This document shows positions 1 through 5,713 of a DNA stretch of 6,264 bases, piece after piece. The notes below the pieces were generated by a model. It had not been told where the DNA came from. It saw only the letters and a program-made list of their open reading frames with translations, and did no database searches. The stretch comes from an uncultured Blautia sp. (GTDB lineage Bacteria > Bacillota > Clostridia > Lachnospirales > Lachnospiraceae), in the NCBI GenBank assembly GCA_900552095.1, contig URYM01000107.1, positions 1 to 6,264 on the forward strand, read 5' to 3'. Every line of letters starts with the position of its first letter. Position 1 is the first letter of the stretch. A program made the position numbers and the translations under genes.

Positions 1-41
1 TAGTACGGTCTCGTGGGCTCGGAGATGTGTATAAGAGACAG
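1..41 (+). other. Untrimmed Illumina Nextera adapter (non-genomic)
   Basis: Positions 8-41 match, base for base as I recall it, the 34-nt Nextera i7-side (Read 2) transposase adapter. It ends in the 19-nt Tn5 mosaic end at 23-41 (AGATGTGTATAAGAGACAG). The seven bases before it, TAGTACG, equal the last seven of the i7 index N702 in adapter orientation (CTAGTACG). The string is therefore library-construction DNA left at a contig end, not a natural Tn5-like element: no transposase, second end or resistance gene accompanies it. Genomic sequence starts at about 42. Any gene call that begins inside this stretch is artificial. Confidence 0.97.
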
Positions 42-42
42 C

Positions 43-165
43 TGTATGGGAGGAGCCGGAACGAATGCTTCCTGGAAGGAGGGAAGCGCACAGTTGAAGA
101 AATTTGTGAAAGAGACCGGGGAGAAAGTTCCGGCCAGAGAACTGGAGGAAATTCAGCTTCCATAA
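43..165 (+). CDS. C-terminal fragment of an unidentified protein (5' truncated)
   Basis: An open frame runs from the first genomic bases to a TAA at 163-165, giving 40 residues that start CMGGAGTNASWKEGS and end ARELEEIQLP. It reads like a normal protein end: a glycine-rich turn (GGAG), an amphipathic Lys-rich helix (QLKKFVKETGEK), then a short acidic tail. It is followed 26 bases later by a strong terminator, as expected for the last gene of an upstream unit. The 5' end is lost where the adapter begins. The frame is supported by stop placement and protein-like composition; the overlapping frame that starts inside the adapter runs through the terminator hairpin and is Arg/Ser-rich. I do not recognise the family. 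A flavodoxin-like tail is one guess from the Gly-rich loop, but it is unsupported. Confidence 0.6.
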   Translation, partial: CMGGAGTNASWKEGSAQLKKFVKETGEKVPARELEEIQLP

Positions 166-191
166 GCAGCAGAAAGAAGAAAACAGGCGGA

Positions 192-251
192 CGCCGGCAC
201 AGGAAAACCGAAGGGTTTTCTCTGTGCCGGCGCTTTCTGTATTGTCTTTTT
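192..251 (+). terminator. Rho-independent terminator of the upstream gene
   Basis: An inverted repeat forms an 18-bp stem: left arm 192-209 and right arm 214-232, with one bulged T at 221 and a GAAG tetraloop at 210-213. The lower half is GC-rich (CGCCGGCACAG against CTGTGCCGGCG). A T-rich stretch follows (CTTTCTGTATTGTCTTTTT, 233-251), although the best T-run (247-251) lies about 14 bases beyond the stem. It sits between the upstream stop at 163-165 and the hydC promoter, so it insulates the hydrogenase operon from upstream transcription. Confidence 0.88.
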
Positions 252-257
252 GAACAA
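242..257. promoter_or_regulatory. Possible operator: imperfect inverted repeat over the -35 region (Rex-like, weak)
   Basis: TTGT (242-245) and ACAA (254-257) form an inverted repeat with 8 bases between them. Overlapping it, CTTTT (246-250) and AAAAG (256-260) form a second one around TGAAC. The position, over the -35 and spacer, suits a repressor. The redox repressor Rex, which senses NADH/NAD+ and often controls hydrogenase and fermentation genes in Clostridia, binds TTGT-n10-ACAA type sites. This repeat is two bases too short and lacks the inner TAA/TTA, so it may be chance in an A/T-rich stretch. Confidence 0.18.
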
Positions 258-270
258 AAGCAGATATAAT
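242..270 (+). promoter_or_regulatory. Sigma-A-type promoter of the hydCBAFE operon
   Basis: A perfect -10 box TATAAT lies at 265-270. Seventeen bases upstream is TTGTCT (242-247), which matches the -35 consensus TTGACA at four of six positions including TTG. Transcription would start near 277, giving a leader of about 34 bases before the hydC ATG at 311. No other gene-start region in the window has a comparable promoter, and the downstream genes are separated by at most 36 bases, so this is probably the main promoter for hydC, hydB, hydA, hydF and hydE. The -35 box overlaps the T-tract of the preceding terminator. Confidence 0.75.
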
Positions 271-296
271 AGAGAAAAAATGTGTAGCAAAATAAC

Positions 297-304
297 AAGG
301 AGGA
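297..304 (+). promoter_or_regulatory. Ribosome binding site of hydC
   Basis: AAGGAGGA is a full anti-Shine-Dalgarno match ending six bases before the ATG at 311. It fixes the hydC start and suggests strong translation of the first gene. Confidence 0.92.
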
Positions 305-310
305 CACAGT

Positions 311-790
311 ATGCTGGAACAATCTTACTACCAGAATGCGGATAAGATTATTGAGTCTTATGGCGCCAGACCCAGTTCCCTGATCCCGGTACTGCAGGAT
401 ATTCAGGGGATTTACCGTTATTTGCCGGGGGAATTACTTACTTATGTAGCACAGAAGATCGGGATTACGGAGGCCAAGGCGTACAGTGTGGCAACCTTCT
501 ATGAGAACTTTTCTTTTGAGGCAAAAGGAAAATATGTGATCAAGGTCTGCGACGGAACCGCATGTCATGTGAAAAAGTCCACACCGATTATCGAAGCGCT
601 TTACAAAGAGCTGGGACTGAGCAGAAAAAAGCATACCACAGACGATATGATGTTTACCGTGGAGACGGTTTCCTGTTTGGGAGCCTGTGGTCTGGCTCCT
701 ACAATGATGGTAAATGAGGATGTGCACCCCGCCATGACGCCGGAGCGTGCACTGGAACTGATCCGCAGACTGAGGGAGGAAGGCGTATGA
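311..790 (+). CDS. hydC: HydC, NuoE-like [2Fe-2S] subunit of trimeric [FeFe]-hydrogenase
   Basis: This 159-residue soluble protein is the small electron-transfer subunit of a HydABC-type hydrogenase. It has the family layout: a helical N-terminal part (about 1-70, including the typical RYLPGELLTYVAQK region and SVATFYENF) and then a thioredoxin-like [2Fe-2S] domain. The cluster ligands are visible as C80-x4-C85 (CDGTAC) and C122-x3-C126 (CLGAC), the C-x4-C-x36-C-x3-C pattern of NuoE. The length agrees with known HydC/NuoE-like subunits (about 160 residues). There is no signal peptide or membrane segment, so it acts in the cytoplasm. By homology it docks on the flavin domain of HydB. It is first in the operon, behind a strong RBS, and its stop codon overlaps the hydB start (ATGA), implying translational coupling. 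The HndA subunit of NADP-reducing hydrogenases is the same family; the trimeric neighbourhood favours the name hydC. Confidence 0.95.
   Translation: MLEQSYYQNADKIIESYGARPSSLIPVLQDIQGIYRYLPGELLTYVAQKIGITEAKAYSVATFYENFSFEAKGKYVIKVCDGTACHVKKSTPIIEALYKELGLSRKKHTTDDMMFTVETVSCLGACGLAPTMMVNEDVHPAMTPERALELIRRLREEGV
775..779 (+). promoter_or_regulatory. Ribosome binding site of hydB inside hydC
   Basis: GGAGG lies in the last codons of hydC, seven bases before the ATG at 787. Together with the ATGA stop/start overlap (787-790) it supports this hydB start and coupled translation of the two subunits. Confidence 0.8.
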
Positions 791-2670
791 GAGTAGAGAG
801 CAGAGAAACACTGGATAAATGCCGGGAAGAAGCCTGTCAGCAGGTCGCTTCCTATAACTGCCGTATTCTGGTCTGTTCCGGCACAGGCTGCGTAGCCACC
901 GGATCGGAGAAAATTTATCAGAAAATGACGGAGATCTGCCGGGATCTTCCGGAGGTGACACTGGAGTTTGCCCCCCACGATGAAAAAGAGCATGTGGGGA
1001 TCAAAAAGACAGGATGTCAGGGATTCTGTGAGCTGGGGCCGCTGGTTCGGATCCAGAAAGGCGGGGAAGTCATCCAGTACGTAAAAGTACAGGAGGAGGA
1101 CTGTCAGGAGATTGTGGAACGCACCGTTCTGGGCGGGGAGGTTTTGGAGAGACTTCTCTACAAAAAAGGAGAGAAGGCCTACATACATCCGGAAGAGATT
1201 CCCTTTATCGCAAAACAGACCAGGATTGTTCTGGAAAACTGCGGAAGATTTGATTCAGAGTCTCTGGATGAATATCTGGCTTCCGGCGGTTTTCAGGCGC
1301 TGGAAAAAGCTTTGTTTACCATGACACCGGAAGAAGTGGTGGATGTGGTGGATCAGTCAGGATTAAGAGGACGGGGCGGCGGAGGTTTTCCCTGCGGAAG
1401 AAAGTGGAAGCAGGTGATCCGCCAGAAAGAGAAAATGCGTTTTGTAGTCTGCAATGGAGACGAAGGGGATCCGGGAGCATTTATGGATGGCTCGGTGATG
1501 GAGGGAGATCCTTATAAACTGCTGGAGGGAATGATTCTGGCCGGCTATGCGGTGGGATCTTCGGAAGGCTATATCTATGTGCGGGCAGAATATCCCCTGT
1601 CTGTGGCTCGTCTGCGCCATGCGATTGGGGAGCTGGAGGAGAGAGGACTTCTGGGTAATTCTATTCTGGGAACAGACTTTTCCTTCCACATGCATATTAA
1701 CCGGGGAGCGGGAGCCTTTGTCTGCGGGGAAGGTTCTGCCCTCACTGCTTCCATCGAAGGAAAGAGGGGAATGCCCCGGGTGAAGCCGCCCAGAACGGTG
1801 GAGCGTGGGCTGTGGGAGAAGCCTACCGTTTTAAATAACGTGGAGACCTTTGCCAATGTGCCGAAGATCCTGCTGAACGGAGCGGAGTGGTTCCGCAGCA
1901 TCGGTACGGAGGGAAGTCCGGGAACAAAGACCTTTTCCCTGACCGGAGCGATTGAAAATACAGGTCTTATTGAGGTTCCCATGGGAAGTACCCTTCGGGA
2001 GATCATTTTTGATATCGGAGGAGGCCTGAAGGAAGGATCGGAGTTTAAGGCAGTACAGATCGGCGGTCCCTCCGGCGGCTGTCTGACGGCGGATCATCTG
2101 GATGAACCGCTGGATTTTGATTCTGTTAAGAAGTTTGACGCGATTGTGGGATCCGGAGGCATGGTGGTCATGGATCAGCACACCTGTATGGTGGAGGTTG
2201 CCCGTTTTTTCATGAGCTTTACTCAGCGGGAGTCCTGTGGAAAATGTGTTCCCTGCCGGGAGGGTACCAAGAGAATGCTGGAGATCCTGGAGCGGATCGT
2301 GGCAGGCAAAGGAAAGATGGAAGATCTGGATCTTTTGGAAGAACTGGCAACGATGATCCGGAATATGGCGCTGTGCGGTCTGGGAAAGAGTGCGCCCCTT
2401 CCTGTCTTAAGTACGCTTAAGGTGTTCAGAAAGGAATATGAAGCACACATTCTGGAACACAAATGTGAGGCAAAGGTCTGTCAGGCAATGCGCCGTTTTG
2501 TGATCAATCCGGCTTTCTGCAAGGGCTGCAGCAAATGTGCGAAGAACTGTCCGGTGGGAGCGATTACCGGGAAGATCAAACAGACCTATCATATCAACAA
2601 CGATCTGTGCATCAAGTGCGGAGCCTGCAAGGACAACTGTGCATTTGACGCGGTTTATATCGAGGCATAA
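787..2670 (+). CDS. hydB: HydB, NuoF-like FMN/NAD(P)H-binding subunit of electron-bifurcating-type [FeFe]-hydrogenase
   Basis: This 627-residue flavoprotein is the NAD(P)H-reacting subunit. Domains in order: a thioredoxin-like [2Fe-2S] domain (about 20-110; C30-x4-C35 and C77-x3-C81); the NuoF core (about 135-400) with the FMN loop GLRGRGGGGFP (192-202) and CNGDEGDPGAF (222-232); an SLBB ubiquitin-like domain (about 390-440); the NuoF [4Fe-4S] domain with C484, C487, C490 and C530; and a C-terminal ferredoxin domain with two [4Fe-4S] motifs, C578/C581/C584/C588 and C608/C611/C614/C618. The N-terminal and C-terminal additions separate HydB from plain respiratory NuoF, and the length is close to Thermotoga HydB. 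Within the fold, GEGSAL (314-319) replaces the GEETAL of complex I. A linker with H558, C560 and C565 precedes the ferredoxin domain. In the bifurcating family this subunit carries the flavin and splits electrons between NAD(P)H and ferredoxin; bifurcation here is inferred from subunit composition. The cofactor (NAD or NADP) cannot be decided. Confidence 0.95.
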   Translation: MRVESRETLDKCREEACQQVASYNCRILVCSGTGCVATGSEKIYQKMTEICRDLPEVTLEFAPHDEKEHVGIKKTGCQGFCELGPLVRIQKGGEVIQYVKVQEEDCQEIVERTVLGGEVLERLLYKKGEKAYIHPEEIPFIAKQTRIVLENCGRFDSESLDEYLASGGFQALEKALFTMTPEEVVDVVDQSGLRGRGGGGFPCGRKWKQVIRQKEKMRFVVCNGDEGDPGAFMDGSVMEGDPYKLLEGMILAGYAVGSSEGYIYVRAEYPLSVARLRHAIGELEERGLLGNSILGTDFSFHMHINRGAGAFVCGEGSALTASIEGKRGMPRVKPPRTVERGLWEKPTVLNNVETFANVPKILLNGAEWFRSIGTEGSPGTKTFSLTGAIENTGLIEVPMGSTLREIIFDIGGGLKEGSEFKAVQIGGPSGGCLTADHLDEPLDFDSVKKFDAIVGSGGMVVMDQHTCMVEVARFFMSFTQRESCGKCVPCREGTKRMLEILERIVAGKGKMEDLDLLEELATMIRNMALCGLGKSAPLPVLSTLKVFRKEYEAHILEHKCEAKVCQAMRRFVINPAFCKGCSKCAKNCPVGAITGKIKQTYHINNDLCIKCGACKDNCAFDAVYIEA

Positions 2671-2671
2671 G

Positions 2672-2678
2672 AAGGAGG
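2672..2678 (+). promoter_or_regulatory. Ribosome binding site that decides the hydA start
   Basis: AAGGAGG sits in the 16-base gap after the hydB stop, eight bases before the ATG at 2687. It favours that ATG over the in-frame ATG at 2696 (17 bases away) and over the open frame that extends back to 2537 inside hydB. Confidence 0.92.
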
Positions 2679-2686
2679 GAATTAAG

Positions 2687-4393
2687 ATGGGTACTATGAC
2701 AATAGACGGCAGACAGGTCGAATTTACCGATGAAAAAAATGTGCTTACCGTTATCCGGAAGGCCGGAATCGATATTCCTACGCTGTGCTATCATTCAGAA
2801 CTTTCCACCTTCGGCGCCTGCCGTCTCTGTACGGTGGAGGATGACAGAGGGAGAACCTTCGCCTCCTGTTCGGAAGAGCCCAGGGATGGGATGGTTATTT
2901 ATACGAATTCAGAGAAAATCCGAAAACACAGAAAACTGATCGTGGAACTGCTTCTGGCAGCGCACTGCAGAGACTGTACCACCTGTATTAAGAGCGGGGA
3001 ATGTGTGCTGCAGACGCTGGCTCACCGGCTGGGCGTGATGGATGTGCGGTTTGAAAATACAAGGGAGACACAGCCCCTGGATTTCTCATCGCCCTCCATC
3101 GTGCGGGATCCCAATAAGTGTATTCTCTGCGGAAACTGTGTCCGCGTCTGTGAGGAGGTGCAGGGGATCGGCGTGCTGGGATTTACGCACCGGGGAACGG
3201 ATGCGCTGGTCACACCTGCCTTTAAGAAACCAATTGCAGAGACGGACTGCGTAAACTGTGGTCAGTGCCGGGTGTACTGTCCCACAGGAGCGATTACGAT
3301 CCGCACCAATATGGAAGAAGTGTGGAGAGCGCTGGCGGATCCTGATGTGCGGGTGGTAGCGCAGATCGCACCGGCTGTGCGGGTGGCTGTAGGAGAGGCC
3401 TTCGGCATGCCCCGGGGAAGCAATTCCATCGGAAAAGTGGTGTCCGTACTGCACCGCATGGGATTTGATGAAGTGTTTGATACGGCTTACAGTGCGGATC
3501 TTACGATCATGGAGGAAGCAGCAGAATTTCTGGATCGGCTGAAAGAAGGGAAAAAACTGCCCCTTCTGACTTCCTGCTGTCCGGCCTGGGTAAAATTTGT
3601 GGCAGATCATTTTCCGGAATATGAGGAAAATGTTTCCACCTGCCGTTCGCCCCAGGGGATGTTCTCGGCAGTGATCAAAGAATATTACCGGGATCCGGAA
3701 CATGCAGAGGGCAAAAAGACAGTGGTTGTCTCGGTTATGCCCTGTACGGCGAAGAAAATGGAGATTAAACGGGAAAACAGTTATACAAAGGGAGAAAAGG
3801 ACACAGATGTGGTGATCACCACCACAGAACTGATCCGCATGATCCGAAACAGCGGGATTGCCTTTGATAAAGTAGAGTCGGAGGCCTGCGATATGCCTTT
3901 TGGAATCGGATCCGGCGGCGGCGTGATCTTTGGTGTGACCGGAGGCGTGACGGAGGCGGCGCTCAGACGCATGGCAAAAGGTCATGACAAGGCGACGCTT
4001 GACGCTATTGCAAACAGCGGAATCCGGGGAGACGAGGGAATTAAGGAGGCTGTCATCCCGTATGAAGGACGGGAGGTAAAAGTCTGTGTAGTCAGCGGAC
4101 TGGCCAACGCAAAGCAGGTAATGGAGCAGGTGTGGGCAGGAGAAAAATCTTACGATCTGATCGAGGTGATGGCCTGCCGCAGGGGCTGCATCATGGGTGG
4201 AGGACAGCCGATCCCGGCGGGTCCCAGACACAAGGCGGCAAGAGCCAAGGGACTTTATGATGCGGACGGCAGCATGATCATCAAGAAGCCGGATGAGAAT
4301 CCGCTGATGGATGTCTTCTACCACGGTTATTTCAAGGGAAAAGCCCATGAGCTGCTGCATAATGACCATTTCTGCGGAGGATGGAAGGAATAG
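2687..4393 (+). CDS. hydA: HydA, catalytic [FeFe]-hydrogenase subunit
   Basis: This 568-residue protein catalyses H2 = 2H+ + 2e- at the H-cluster. Domains in order: a plant-type [2Fe-2S] domain (C34, C45, C48, C61); a His-ligated [4Fe-4S] site (H93, C97, C100, C106); two [4Fe-4S] ferredoxin motifs (C145/148/151/155 and C188/191/194/198); and the H domain (about 220-568) with the three signatures TSCCPAW (295-301), MPCTAKKME (351-359) and ACRRGCIMGGGQP (496-508). By comparison with Clostridium pasteurianum CpI, at a constant offset of -2, the cluster ligands are C298, C353, C497 and C501, and the proton path C297, E277, S317, E280 is intact, so the enzyme should be active. It ends soon after the H domain, close to CpI length, without the extra C-terminal [2Fe-2S] domain of Thermotoga HydA. 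There is no Tat signal, so it is cytoplasmic. Adjacent hydC and hydB mark it as the catalytic part of a trimeric NAD(P)H/ferredoxin-linked complex. Confidence 0.97.
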   Translation: MGTMTIDGRQVEFTDEKNVLTVIRKAGIDIPTLCYHSELSTFGACRLCTVEDDRGRTFASCSEEPRDGMVIYTNSEKIRKHRKLIVELLLAAHCRDCTTCIKSGECVLQTLAHRLGVMDVRFENTRETQPLDFSSPSIVRDPNKCILCGNCVRVCEEVQGIGVLGFTHRGTDALVTPAFKKPIAETDCVNCGQCRVYCPTGAITIRTNMEEVWRALADPDVRVVAQIAPAVRVAVGEAFGMPRGSNSIGKVVSVLHRMGFDEVFDTAYSADLTIMEEAAEFLDRLKEGKKLPLLTSCCPAWVKFVADHFPEYEENVSTCRSPQGMFSAVIKEYYRDPEHAEGKKTVVVSVMPCTAKKMEIKRENSYTKGEKDTDVVITTTELIRMIRNSGIAFDKVESEACDMPFGIGSGGGVIFGVTGGVTEAALRRMAKGHDKATLDAIANSGIRGDEGIKEAVIPYEGREVKVCVVSGLANAKQVMEQVWAGEKSYDLIEVMACRRGCIMGGGQPIPAGPRHKAARAKGLYDADGSMIIKKPDENPLMDVFYHGYFKGKAHELLHNDHFCGGWKE

Positions 4394-4416
4394 AAAAAAG
4401 AGACAGATTTTGACAG

Positions 4417-4422
4417 AAGGAG
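4417..4422 (+). promoter_or_regulatory. Ribosome binding site of hydF
   Basis: AAGGAG lies seven bases before the ATG at 4430, in the 36-base hydA-hydF gap. That gap shows no terminator hairpin and no good promoter, so hydF is probably read through from hydA. Confidence 0.85.
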
Positions 4423-4429
4423 AGGCTAT

Positions 4430-5713
4430 ATGAATCAGACACCCGCGGGAGAAAGAGTACACATTGGAATATTTGGAAGGTGCAATGCAGGAAAGTCAAG
4501 CGTATTAAATGCTGTTACCGGACAGAGTCTGGCGGTCGTGTCCCCGGTGGAGGGAACGACTACGGATCCTGTGTACAAGGCGATGGAGCTTCTGCCCCTC
4601 GGTCCGGTTCTTTTTATGGATACGCCGGGGCTGGATGACAGAAGCCTTCTGGGTGCGCTGCGGACAGAGAAGACGGGGGAGATCTTAAGAAAAACAGAGA
4701 TTGCCCTTCTGGTGCTGGATCTGACTGCGGAGGAGAACCGAAAGGAAGAAATCTGGCTTCTGCGGGAGGTTCTGCAAAGAAGGATTCCATGTCTCCTGAT
4801 CTGGAATAAATCAGATCTGATCGGAAAAGAGGCGGCAGAGGAGAGGATTGTGCGGAGAAGGAAGGAGTTTCAGGAAAAACTGGGGCTTGCGGAGAATGGA
4901 CTGCCGGAGGGAATCGTAATGAGCGCTGGTTCCGGTGAAGGGGCAAAAGTTCTGAAAGAAAAGCTGTCCGTTCTGATTCCGGAGAAAAAGGAGCCTTCTA
5001 TCTGTCAGGATCTGTTTTTCCCGGGAGATGTGGTGGTACTGGTCATTCCTCTTGACAAGGCGGCGCCGAAGGGGCGCCTGATCCTGCCTCAGCAGCAGGT
5101 CATCCGGGATATTCTGGAGGGCGGCGGGATTCCGGTGCTGACTTCCGTGGAGAGATTGAAAAGCACCCTGGAAAACCTGAAGGCAAAGCCGGCGCTGGTG
5201 ATTACGGACAGCCAGGCTTTTGCCCCGGTGGAAAAGGCTGTGCCGGGGGACGTTCTTCTTACTTCATTTTCCATTCTTTTTGCCAGATATAAAGGAAATT
5301 TTATCCAGCTGCTTTCCGGGACGGCAAAACTGGCCGGAATCCGCTCCGGGGATAAGGTATTGATTGCGGAAGGCTGTACCCATCACAGACAGTGCGGCGA
5401 TATTGGGACAGAAAAGCTGCCGGCCTGGATCAGGAAGACAGTGCAGGGGGAACCTGAGTTTGTTTTTTGCAGCGGGACCGGTTTTCCGGAAGCACTGGAA
5501 GACTATCGGGTGATTCTTCACTGCGGAGGCTGTATGCTGAATCAGGCAGAGATGGGATGGAGACTGGAAGCGGCAGAGCGGGCGGGAGTGCCCGTCAGCA
5601 ATTATGGGATGGCAATCGCCTGGCTTCTGGGAATTCTGCCCAGGGCCCTGGAACCATTTCCCGGGGCGCGAAAACTCTGGATGGCGATGACCCGGGAGGG
5701 ATGCCATGAGTGA
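4430..5713 (+). CDS. hydF: HydF, [FeFe]-hydrogenase H-cluster maturation GTPase
   Basis: HydF is the GTPase and Fe-S scaffold on which the 2Fe subcluster is carried before transfer to apo-HydA. The 427-residue protein shows the expected three parts. An N-terminal Era/TrmE-like GTPase domain (about 8-185) has the P-loop GRCNAGKSS (16-24), the switch-I TTT (43-45), DTPG (64-67), NKSD (126-129) and a G5-type SAG (165-167). A middle dimerisation domain follows (about 190-275). The C-terminal cluster-binding domain has CTHH (316-319) and HCGGC (364-368), the CxH...HCxxC signature that holds the [4Fe-4S] cluster. Length fits the family (about 400-430). It follows hydA by 36 bases and overlaps hydE by 8 bases, so enzyme and maturases are probably co-expressed. 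All nucleotide- and cluster-binding motifs are present, so it should be functional. Confidence 0.96.
   Translation: MNQTPAGERVHIGIFGRCNAGKSSVLNAVTGQSLAVVSPVEGTTTDPVYKAMELLPLGPVLFMDTPGLDDRSLLGALRTEKTGEILRKTEIALLVLDLTAEENRKEEIWLLREVLQRRIPCLLIWNKSDLIGKEAAEERIVRRRKEFQEKLGLAENGLPEGIVMSAGSGEGAKVLKEKLSVLIPEKKEPSICQDLFFPGDVVVLVIPLDKAAPKGRLILPQQQVIRDILEGGGIPVLTSVERLKSTLENLKAKPALVITDSQAFAPVEKAVPGDVLLTSFSILFARYKGNFIQLLSGTAKLAGIRSGDKVLIAEGCTHHRQCGDIGTEKLPAWIRKTVQGEPEFVFCSGTGFPEALEDYRVILHCGGCMLNQAEMGWRLEAAERAGVPVSNYGMAIAWLLGILPRALEPFPGARKLWMAMTREGCHE
5694..5699 (+). promoter_or_regulatory. Ribosome binding site of hydE inside hydF
   Basis: GGGAGG, in the last codons of hydF, ends six bases before the ATG at 5706. 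It supports that start, which overlaps the end of hydF by eight bases (ATGAGTGA, 5706-5713), and suggests coupled translation of the two maturases. Confidence 0.75.

Noticed and set aside
23..41. A natural Tn5 or IS50 end
   Set aside because: The mosaic end is joined directly to the synthetic Nextera primer-binding part and an index fragment, and there is no transposon gene; it is library adapter DNA.
280..298. Second Rex-like site (ATGTGTA-n5-ATAACAA) in the hydC leader
   Set aside because: The right half resembles a Rex half-site, but only three base pairs of the palindrome match at symmetric positions and the spacing is one base too long, so it is more likely chance in an A-rich leader that overlaps the RBS.
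434..1188. Two overlapping minus-strand frames (175 and 195 codons) opposite hydC/hydB
   Set aside because: Both are antisense to clearly conserved Fe-S protein genes, show no protein-like motifs and have no convincing ribosome binding site.
2537..2686. N-terminal extension of hydA by 50 codons
   Set aside because: This stretch encodes the C-terminal ferredoxin domain of HydB in another frame. The strong RBS at 2672-2678 and the normal HydA N-terminus place the start at 2687.
4394..4429. Internal promoter or terminator between hydA and hydF
   Set aside because: The 36-base gap is A-rich with a good RBS, but no hairpin and no -10/-35 pair can be seen.
3086..4462. 458-codon open frame on the minus strand, opposite hydA
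   Set aside because: It lies wholly opposite hydA and the start of hydF, its translation is rich in His, Cys, Arg and Ser with no recognisable domain, and hydA on the plus strand has every expected motif. It is a codon-usage shadow.
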